Assembly: GCF_002006795.1 (NCBI RefSeq)
Contig: NZ_MVDN01000001.1
Span: 291,746-330,727, forward strand
Source: Wohlfahrtiimonas populi
GTDB lineage: Bacteria; Pseudomonadota; Gammaproteobacteria; Cardiobacteriales; Wohlfahrtiimonadaceae
Direction of reading: 5' to 3'
DNA length: 38,982 bases
Shown: positions 33,859-38,982 of the stretch, piece after piece
How the letters are laid out: each line of letters starts with the position of its first letter
Position numbering within the stretch: position 1 is the stretch's first letter
Notes under the pieces: model-generated
What the model was told of the DNA's origin: nothing
Database searches by the model: none
The model's input: only the letters and a program-made list of their open reading frames with translations
Program-made: the position numbers and the translations under genes

Positions 33859-34659
33859 TCAGTAATGATTTAAATTAAATGAATGTTGAGCCGTTGGAAA
33901 CTGAGAAGCTTTAACAGCATTAACATAGGCTTTCACAGCCGACTCAATCGAATTAGTTTCTGCTAAAAAATTATGGGAAAAACTTGGGGGATTGGGATAA
34001 ATCCCGAGCATATCCTGTAAGACTAAAACCTGACCATCGCAATCCACACCAGCACCAATACCAATCACAGGAATATTCAACTGCTCTGAAATAGCCTTAG
34101 CTAATTCTCGAGGAATGCATTCTAAAACGATCAATGCTGCACCAGCTTCCTCATGTGCCTTTGCTGCTGCAATCATTTCATTAGCAACTTCTTGATCACG
34201 ACCTTGCACACGATAACCACCCAATGTATTCACAGATTGTGGTGTTAAACCTAAATGTGCACACACAGGAATTGAGCGCTTAGATAGATAAGCCGTTTTA
34301 TCCACTTGATCTAATCCACCTTCCAATTTAACCATATGTGCGCCAGCTTTCATTAACTGCACAGAGTTTAGAAAAGCAGATTCTACAGAGCCTTCATAAG
34401 CACCAAATGGTAAATCAGCGACTAATAATGCTTTTTGATTACCGTTCGCGACATTTTGAGTGTGGTAAATCATATGCTCCAATATGACAGGCAATGTGCT
34501 TGTATGACCTTGAATTGTCATACCGAGTGAATCACCTATGAGTAAAACTTCTACCCCAGCGTTATTCATCACTTTTGCAAAAGAGGCATCATAACAAGTT
34601 AACATCGCTATTTTCACGCCCTTCTCTTTCATCTTTCTCAATGTTGTTACAGTGATCAT
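33859..34659 (-). CDS. panB: 3-methyl-2-oxobutanoate hydroxymethyltransferase
   Basis: PanB makes ketopantoate from 2-ketoisovalerate and methylene-tetrahydrofolate, the first committed step of pantothenate synthesis. The 266-residue protein has LTCYDASFAKVMNNAGVEVLLIGDSLGM, LLVADLPFGAYEG, MKAGAHMVKLEGG, PVCAHLGLTPQSVNTLGGYRVQGR and VIGIGAGVDCDGQVLVLQDMLGI, all canonical. E. coli PanB has 264 residues. GGAG is 6 bases from the ATG and a TATAAT lies at 34693-34698. panC, panD and panE are not nearby. Confidence 0.97.
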   Translation of the reverse strand: MITVTTLRKMKEKGVKIAMLTCYDASFAKVMNNAGVEVLLIGDSLGMTIQGHTSTLPVILEHMIYHTQNVANGNQKALLVADLPFGAYEGSVESAFLNSVQLMKAGAHMVKLEGGLDQVDKTAYLSKRSIPVCAHLGLTPQSVNTLGGYRVQGRDQEVANEMIAAAKAHEEAGAALIVLECIPRELAKAISEQLNIPVIGIGAGVDCDGQVLVLQDMLGIYPNPPSFSHNFLAETNSIESAVKAYVNAVKASQFPTAQHSFNLNHY

Positions 34660-34692
34660 TCAATGCTCCAATCGATTACTCATGAATCCACG

Positions 34693-34698
34693 ATTATA
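34693..34698 (-). promoter_or_regulatory. -10 element of panB
   Basis: TATAAT on the minus strand in the context GCTATAATCG, about 33 bases before the panB ATG. The -35 is poor (TGGTTC at best). Confidence 0.4.
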
Positions 34699-34740
34699 GC
34701 GTTCAATTCTCAAAGAACCACCATTCTCATGATCATCCGC

Positions 34741-34746
34741 TATAAT
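34741..34746 (+). promoter_or_regulatory. -10 element of the SBF/ACR3-type transporter gene
   Basis: TATAAT in the context CGCTATAATT, 41 bases before the ATG; no convincing -35. The same GCTATAAT octamer occurs at the panB and TOBE-gene promoters. Confidence 0.4.
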
Positions 34747-34786
34747 TAAAAATTGAATACAATCCCATCATTCATGGATCAAAGAG

Positions 34787-35731
34787 ATGAGAGATAAAAT
34801 AGAACACAATCAAGTGGGCATTTATGCCATCACAATCATCATTGCCATTGTGATTGGATTAATGTTCCCTGCCATTCATATCTTGAATGATGGATTGCCT
34901 TTAGCTTTAGGCATTTTAATGTACAGCATGTTCTTGCAAATACCATTTGCAGATTTAAAAGCTTCTTTTGGTCATCGCAAATTCATGCTTGCTTTACTCA
35001 TCAGCAATTACATTGTTGTGCCTTTATTGGCTTATGTACTCACTCAATTTCTACCCGATCAACCTGCCATTATCTTTGCAGTTTTATTAGTATTATTAAC
35101 GCCGTGCATAGATTACGTAATTGTGTTCACGCAAATTGGCAAGGGCGATGCTAAGTTAATGCTAGCTTCTACGCCGTTATTATTCATCACTCAAATATTG
35201 TTATTGCCTTTCTATATTTGGTTGATGATGGGTAAAGGTTTTTTATCTTCATTATCCATTCTACCTTTTGTGGAATCTTTCCTATTTTTGATTGTGATTC
35301 CTTTTATAGCAGCAATCATTGTGCAAACATTATCAGCTAAAAATACGATATTGAATCTTACACGTCAAATTTCTAACTGGTTGCCTGTGCCATTCATGGC
35401 AATTGTTTTATTCATCATCATTGCTTCACAAATCACACCGATAACTTTGCATTATGAACAAATCATTCAAGTTATTCCGATCTACATTGCATTTATGATC
35501 ATCATGTTCCCACTCAATCTTTTGGTGGGAAAACTATTTAGATTGTCATCTGAATCTAAGCGCACATTGATTTTCAGTGCAGGCACAAGAAACTCATTGG
35601 CAGTATTGCCTTTTGCATTGGCATTGCCTATCGACATAATTCTAATCACAACAAGCATCATCGTCACACAAACAATTGTTGAGCTAATCGGTGAATTGGT
35701 TTACGTAAAACTCACACCCAAAATTCATTAA
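34787..35731 (+). CDS. SBF/ACR3-family membrane transporter
   Basis: A 314-residue polytopic inner-membrane protein with about ten hydrophobic segments. The fold and motifs (LPLALGILMYSMFLQIPFADLKASFGHRKF near residue 40-70, LLVLLTPCIDYVIVFTQIGKGDAKLMLASTPLLFITQ near 105-140, SAGTRNSLAVLPFALALP near 265) place it in the bile acid:sodium symporter/arsenical-resistance-3 superfamily. T-P-C-I-D-Y has a cysteine at the position conserved in ACR3 arsenite exporters. No arsR or arsC is near, so the substrate (arsenite or an organic anion) is undecided. GGA lies 8 bases before the ATG. Divergent from panB; terminator downstream. Confidence 0.8.
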   Translation: MRDKIEHNQVGIYAITIIIAIVIGLMFPAIHILNDGLPLALGILMYSMFLQIPFADLKASFGHRKFMLALLISNYIVVPLLAYVLTQFLPDQPAIIFAVLLVLLTPCIDYVIVFTQIGKGDAKLMLASTPLLFITQILLLPFYIWLMMGKGFLSSLSILPFVESFLFLIVIPFIAAIIVQTLSAKNTILNLTRQISNWLPVPFMAIVLFIIIASQITPITLHYEQIIQVIPIYIAFMIIMFPLNLLVGKLFRLSSESKRTLIFSAGTRNSLAVLPFALALPIDIILITTSIIVTQTIVELIGELVYVKLTPKIH

Positions 35732-35750
35732 ACATAAATATTTGGCAATA

Positions 35751-35778
35751 AAAAAGCTCTGATTATTCAGAACTTTTT
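35751..35778. terminator. Bidirectional terminator between the transporter and the ABC operon
   Basis: AAAAAG-C-TCTGA / TCAGA-A-CTTTTT, an 11-bp stem with one mismatch and loop TTAT, flanked by A- and T-runs. It ends both converging transcripts. Confidence 0.85.
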
Positions 35779-35802
35779 AAATTTTAATCGAAGATTGAAT
35801 CT

Positions 35803-36564
35803 CTAATCCAAATCTTCTTCAAACATTGCAGCCAATTCTGGTGCTGTAAGATTATGCTTCTCTTCTTTACTGAATGTTTTTAGAAACTGACCATTTTTCA
35901 ATAACATTGTGCGATCACCATATCTGATTGCATGGTGCATATTATGAGTGATCATCAAACATGTTAAATGTGAATCTTCCACAATTTTATTCGCAAGATA
36001 CATCACATTTTCAGCAATTTTAGGATCCAATGCTGCTGTGATTTCATCCAATAACAATATTTTAGAATCAGACAAAATCGCCATAATTAAGCTCAAAGCT
36101 TGGCGCTGACCGCCCGATAAGTTCATCACTGAATCTTGCAAGCGATTTTCCAAGCCCATATTCAATAAAGATAAACGATCTCTAAAGAACTCACGCTGTG
36201 CTTTGCCATTGAAAAATCCTAAACCACGTGTTTGACCACGTTTTGCAGCAAATGCCATATTTTCTAAAATTGTCATACGTTCCATCGTGCCCACACGAGG
36301 ATCCTGCATCACAATCGAAACATCTTTTGCACGCTTTTGTTGAGAACGTGTTGTTACATCTTCATCATTGATTAAAATGCGACCTTTTTCAGGCTTCATA
36401 AAACCTGAAATCACATTAAATAATGTTGATTTACCTGCACCATTGCCACCAATGATGACAGAGAACTCACCCTTTTTAACTTCCAAGCTCAAACCTGAAA
36501 GCACTTCTCTTTCTAATTTTGTGCCTTTGGCAACGATGACATCAATTGATTCTAGTTTAAGCAT
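35803..36564 (-). CDS. ABC importer ATP-binding protein (TrpXYZ-type)
   Basis: A 253-residue ABC ATPase with Walker A GGNGAGKST near residue 40, Q-loop VMQDPRVGTM near 85, signature LSGGQRQALSL near 150, Walker B ILLLDEITAALDP near 170 and the H-loop ITHNMHHA near 205. It energises uptake through the overlapping permease gene. Its 8-base overlap with the permease gene, the AGGAAG SD inside that gene and the shared terminator downstream show it is the last gene of a four-gene operon starting with the TrpR-family repressor. The substrate is inferred from the operon to be tryptophan or a related aromatic compound. Confidence 0.9.
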   Translation of the reverse strand: MLKLESIDVIVAKGTKLEREVLSGLSLEVKKGEFSVIIGGNGAGKSTLFNVISGFMKPEKGRILINDEDVTTRSQQKRAKDVSIVMQDPRVGTMERMTILENMAFAAKRGQTRGLGFFNGKAQREFFRDRLSLLNMGLENRLQDSVMNLSGGQRQALSLIMAILSDSKILLLDEITAALDPKIAENVMYLANKIVEDSHLTCLMITHNMHHAIRYGDRTMLLKNGQFLKTFSKEEKHNLTAPELAAMFEEDLD

Positions 36565-37435
36565 TTTTTCTTCCTGGTAACGCCATAATCACAATAATTA
36601 ATACGCCTGCAATGAGATTGAAATCCGACGTTTGAAGGCTTAAAAACTCTGTATTTAAAGCAATAGAAGTCACAACACGGTAAACAATTGAACCAATGAT
36701 ACAACTCAATAATTTCACCCAGATTGATCTGAATGGTAAAACTTTTTCACCAATGATCACAGCCGCGAAACCTGCAATGATTGTACCAATGCCTGATGTT
36801 AAATCACCAAAGCCTTGCTGTTGGGAAAATAGAGCACCGCCTAATGCAATCAAACCATTCCCCAACGCAACACCTAGAATAATCATCCACTTAACGTTGA
36901 CACCGCCATTCAAGCACAAACGCTTATTTTGCCCAATTGCGCGTAATGACAAACCCAAGTTTGTGCTTAATACCCAAGTAAATACTGCAACCAATACAAT
37001 ACTAATGATTGCTAAATAAATTAATGAGTAAGAAAAACTGTAGCCAAATAATTCAAAGTACGATGAAGGGAAAATGGTTTTCGCGCCCATCAAAGAAATA
37101 TTAGGAATACCGCCCATCACATGAATATTGACAGAGTACAGCATAAAGGCAACCAAAATACCTGCCAGCAAATCTGTCACTTTAAAATAGCAATTGAGAA
37201 CCCCTGTAACCGATCCTGCTGCCATTCCACCCATGATTGCGATCAATAGCGCGAAATAAGGATTGTAACCATATTTGATCAAAATACTTGAAATCGCCGC
37301 ACCTAATACGAAGCTACCATCACATGTTAAATCAGGAAAATCTATCACACGAAATGTGAGATAAATCCCCATACCAACTATCCCATAAATGAGCCCCAAA
37401 ATGAGGCTCATCTCTAATTCACCGAAACTTATCAT
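36557..37435 (-). CDS. ABC importer permease (TrpXYZ-type)
   Basis: A 292-residue inner-membrane permease of the branched-chain-amino-acid/ribose class (BPD_transp_2). Hydrophobic helices cover most of the chain, with the family motifs LIYGIVGMGIYLTFRVIDFPDLTCDGSFVLGAA near residues 15-45, NCYFKVTDLLAGILVAFMLYSVN near 85 and LGLSLRAIGQNKRL near 165. It forms the translocation pore, probably as a homodimer. The gene starts 8 bases after the binding-protein gene and overlaps the ATPase gene by 8 bases. Only a weak SD precedes ATG 37435; the next ATG (37411) has none, so the first is kept. Confidence 0.9.
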   Translation of the reverse strand: MISFGELEMSLILGLIYGIVGMGIYLTFRVIDFPDLTCDGSFVLGAAISSILIKYGYNPYFALLIAIMGGMAAGSVTGVLNCYFKVTDLLAGILVAFMLYSVNIHVMGGIPNISLMGAKTIFPSSYFELFGYSFSYSLIYLAIISIVLVAVFTWVLSTNLGLSLRAIGQNKRLCLNGGVNVKWMIILGVALGNGLIALGGALFSQQQGFGDLTSGIGTIIAGFAAVIIGEKVLPFRSIWVKLLSCIIGSIVYRVVTSIALNTEFLSLQTSDFNLIAGVLIIVIMALPGRKNA

Positions 37436-37443
37436 CTACTAAC

Positions 37444-38412
37444 TTAATCCTTCTTGATTACTTTTGCTGCTTTTGCTTTAACTTCATCTGAGAATGTATA
37501 ACCCAATTTATCTGCAGCATCTTGATTGATGAACAATTCTAAACCATTCGGGAAACCAACATCAATGCTATTGATATCTTTACCATCTAAAATGTCTGCA
37601 ATCATCACTGCTGTATCTAAACCTAAATCATACTGATTTGGACCTAATGCAGCTAAAGCACCTAATTCAACTGCATCTGTATCTGCCACAAATACAGGTT
37701 TTTTCTCTTTATTTGCTGCCATGATCACACTTTCCAATGCAGCCAAAGTTGTGTTATCACCATAAACAAATAATGCATCTGTTTTACCTGCTAAGCGTGT
37801 TGCCGCTTGCGGAACGTCTGATGTTTTGTTCACAGCTTGTGGCACAATTGTTAAGCCTAATTTTTTACTTGCAACATTCACATCATCCAACTGCTGAATA
37901 GAGTTTGCATCCGCAGGATTATAAATGAAACCGATTGTTTTTAAGTTAGGCAACAATTCTTTAAATAATTCAAACTGTGGCACAACGTCTACTTTATTCG
38001 ACATGCCTGTCACATTGTTATTTGAACCAGATAATTTTGTTACTAGCGTTGCACTTAAAGGATCAGTGATTGAAGAGAAAACCATTTTTGTTTTACCTTC
38101 ACTTGCAGCTTTCACCAAGCTTTGTGCTGAAGGTGTACCAATTCCCACAGTCACATCAGCGCCCTGATTCACAAATTTTGTAGAAATCTGGCTTGCCAAT
38201 GCGATATTGCCTTGCGCCGATTCAACACGGAAATCCAAATTTTCACCTTGCTTATAACCACGCTTTTCCAAACCATCTTTAATGCCTTTAGCAGTTTGAT
38301 CTAATGCAGGGTGCTCTACAATTTGGTTCACATAAACTTTTTTCATTTCAGCATACGATGCGCTGAATACTGTCATTAATCCTAAAGCTGCTGCCAATAC
38401 TGTCTTTTTCAT
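37444..38412 (-). CDS. ABC importer substrate-binding protein (TrpX/ABC_sub_bind type)
   Basis: A 322-residue periplasmic binding protein with a signal peptide of about 21 residues (cleavage after SYA). The mature chain reads as an ABC_sub_bind (PF04392) protein: VNQIVEHPALDQTAKGIKDGLEKRGY at the start, IGTPSAQSLVKA near 90, MVFSSITDPLSATLV near 110, IGFIYNPADANSIQQLDDV near 160 and VFVADTDAVELGALAALGPNQYDLG near 245. Firmicute relatives (TrpX) are controlled by tryptophan-sensing T-boxes and assigned to tryptophan uptake; here the adjacent repressor and Trp-box give the same hint. GAGGAG is 6 bases before the ATG; 21 bases separate it from the repressor gene. Confidence 0.9.
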   Translation of the reverse strand: MKKTVLAAALGLMTVFSASYAEMKKVYVNQIVEHPALDQTAKGIKDGLEKRGYKQGENLDFRVESAQGNIALASQISTKFVNQGADVTVGIGTPSAQSLVKAASEGKTKMVFSSITDPLSATLVTKLSGSNNNVTGMSNKVDVVPQFELFKELLPNLKTIGFIYNPADANSIQQLDDVNVASKKLGLTIVPQAVNKTSDVPQAATRLAGKTDALFVYGDNTTLAALESVIMAANKEKKPVFVADTDAVELGALAALGPNQYDLGLDTAVMIADILDGKDINSIDVGFPNGLELFINQDAADKLGYTFSDEVKAKAAKVIKKD

Positions 38413-38433
38413 TCCATACTCCTCAACATAAAT

Positions 38434-38718
38434 TTATTTTTGATCAATTTTTGCTAAAACTGAAGCATATCCATTGTTGTTTTCATCTTTTAAGAAACGT
38501 GCAACACGTCCTATTGTCGTTAAACTCGCCCCTGTCAGGGCATGAATTTCACGGTATGAGTGCTGTTCCGTTGCAAGTAATTTACATACTCTCCAACGCT
38601 CTACAAATGCGGCATATTCATTGGGTGTGCAGAGATCTCTTAAAAAGTCATTCATCTCTTTTGCATCATCAATGGATACTAATGCTTCACAAAGCGCTTG
38701 ATAATCATCATTCTTCAT
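38434..38718 (-). CDS. TrpR-superfamily repressor (YerC/YecD type)
   Basis: A 94-residue DNA-binding protein. The helix-turn-helix region reads HSYREIHALTGASLTTIGRV, and the preceding LRDLCTPNEYAAFVERWRVCKLL aligns with the [20 protein letters not shown] segment of TrpR. It resembles the YerC/YecD branch (DLCT-NE, TGAS-TTI-RV) more than enterobacterial TrpR. I use ATG 38718 because GGAGG lies 5 bases upstream; the frame extends upstream to 38745, but that would place the operator inside the gene. It heads the operon with the ABC importer, directly downstream of a Trp-operator-like palindrome, and so is probably autoregulated. Ligand: tryptophan likely, not proven. Confidence 0.88.
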   Translation of the reverse strand: MKNDDYQALCEALVSIDDAKEMNDFLRDLCTPNEYAAFVERWRVCKLLATEQHSYREIHALTGASLTTIGRVARFLKDENNNGYASVLAKIDQK

Positions 38719-38734
38719 TGATTCCTCCATAAAC

Positions 38735-38754
38735 TGTACTAGCATAGTAGTACA
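38735..38754. promoter_or_regulatory. Trp-box-like operator
   Basis: TGTACTAGCATAGTAGTACA has perfect 7-bp arms (TGTACTA / TAGTACA). Its central 18 bases match the E. coli Trp-operator consensus GTACTAGTTAACTAGTAC at 14 positions. It covers the -10 element and start region of the repressor-ABC operon. Confidence 0.75.
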
Positions 38755-38771
38755 ATTATTTTTAAAGTCAA
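38744..38771 (-). promoter_or_regulatory. Promoter of the repressor-ABC operon
   Basis: TTGACT (38766-38771) and TACTAT (38744-38749) are 16 bases apart on the minus strand. Transcription would start near 38737, inside the operator, 19 bases before the repressor ATG. Confidence 0.6.
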
Positions 38772-38911
38772 TTTTTTTCTTATCGTAATTTCATAGAATA
38801 AATTTAAAATTTTATACAAAGTAATTGTTAAGCATAAGCTTTATGGATCACTATTAATTTTTTTAATCTGATTGCTTGCATTTATGACAGAAGCGATGTA
38901 AAAAATATGAC

Positions 38912-38980
38912 ATGAACAAAATTATTGCACTAGTTTATTTCTTTTACTTCAAGCCCTGCGGGACTCGGAGAATTTTGTGA
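38912..38980 (+). CDS. Possible aromatic-rich leader peptide (22 codons)
   Basis: A short frame beginning ATG 38912 encodes MNKIIALVYFFYFKPC followed by six more residues and a TGA (38978-38980) that overlaps an ATG at 38980-38982. Five consecutive aromatic codons (Y-F-F-Y-F) resemble the control stretches of PheL/PheM leader peptides. No clear SD precedes it, and the downstream sequence needed to see an attenuator lies outside the window, so this is a weak call. Confidence 0.25.
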   Translation: MNKIIALVYFFYFKPCGTRRIL

Positions 38981-38982
38981 TG
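38980..38982 (+). CDS. Possible start codon of the next gene (right edge)
   Basis: The final three bases are ATG, with GGAG at 38967-38970, 9 bases upstream, so a plus-strand gene may begin here. Nothing of its product can be seen. Confidence 0.3.

Noticed and set aside
38719-38745. Longer trpR-like gene starting at 38745
   Set aside because: It would place the operator and transcription start inside the coding sequence; GGAGG precedes ATG 38718.

Overview
The window is an A+T-rich stretch of a Gram-negative, gammaproteobacterial-type chromosome. Supporting this are SecA with a SEC-C tail, RpoH (sigma-32), a DolP-type lipoprotein, an NlpD-like LytM factor, UbiU/UbiV/UbiT, a CirA-like TonB receptor pair and PilY1. 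The gene set suggests a low-GC lineage such as Cardiobacteriales or Orbales, but nothing here fixes the genus. Coding density is high, no tRNA, rRNA, CRISPR array, phage or insertion sequence was seen, and no frameshifted gene was found.

Layout. 1-129 is the start of an unidentified gene leaving the left edge. 296-4205: secA and proB on the minus strand. 4337-9051: leuC, leuD and alaS on the plus strand. 9180-10262: a zinc alcohol dehydrogenase (minus). 10643-15087: two tandem paralogous TonB-dependent siderophore receptors, each behind a Fur-box promoter. 15213-18857: a stand-alone pilY1 (minus). 19121-20891: a saccharopine-dehydrogenase-like protein and an unidentified 184-residue protein. 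20998-23454: ubiV and ubiU (minus) divergent from ubiT (plus), with a perfect FNR palindrome between them. 23520-24047: a PAS-only, Aer-like sensor. 24153-26189: tsaC and a PiT phosphate transporter. 26248-29065: an rpoH-dolP-gor operon (minus). 29262-32397: maeB and an NlpD-like lipoprotein (plus). 32406-33788: a DUF2877 protein divergent from a two-TOBE molbindin-like protein. 33859-35731: panB divergent from an SBF/ACR3-type transporter. 35803-38718: a YerC/TrpR-type repressor gene followed by a three-gene ABC importer (minus), behind a near-perfect Trp-operator palindrome. The right edge holds a short aromatic-rich reading frame overlapping the start codon of another gene.

How the parts work together. 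Three regulatory circuits can be read directly from the DNA: iron (Fur) over the two receptors, oxygen (FNR) over anaerobic ubiquinone synthesis, and a TrpR-family operator over the repressor-ABC operon, which points to tryptophan or a related aromatic compound as the imported ligand. Envelope and oxidative stress functions are joined in rpoH-dolP-gor. Biosynthetic genes (leuCD, proB, panB) stand apart from their usual pathway partners.

Several starts were moved downstream of the longest open frame because a good Shine-Dalgarno (SD) site and family length support the internal codon: adh, pilY1, ubiT, tsaC, maeB, the NlpD-like gene, the DUF2877 gene, the TOBE gene and the trpR-like gene. Nothing was computed beyond hand reading; homology statements come from recognised motifs, not searches.
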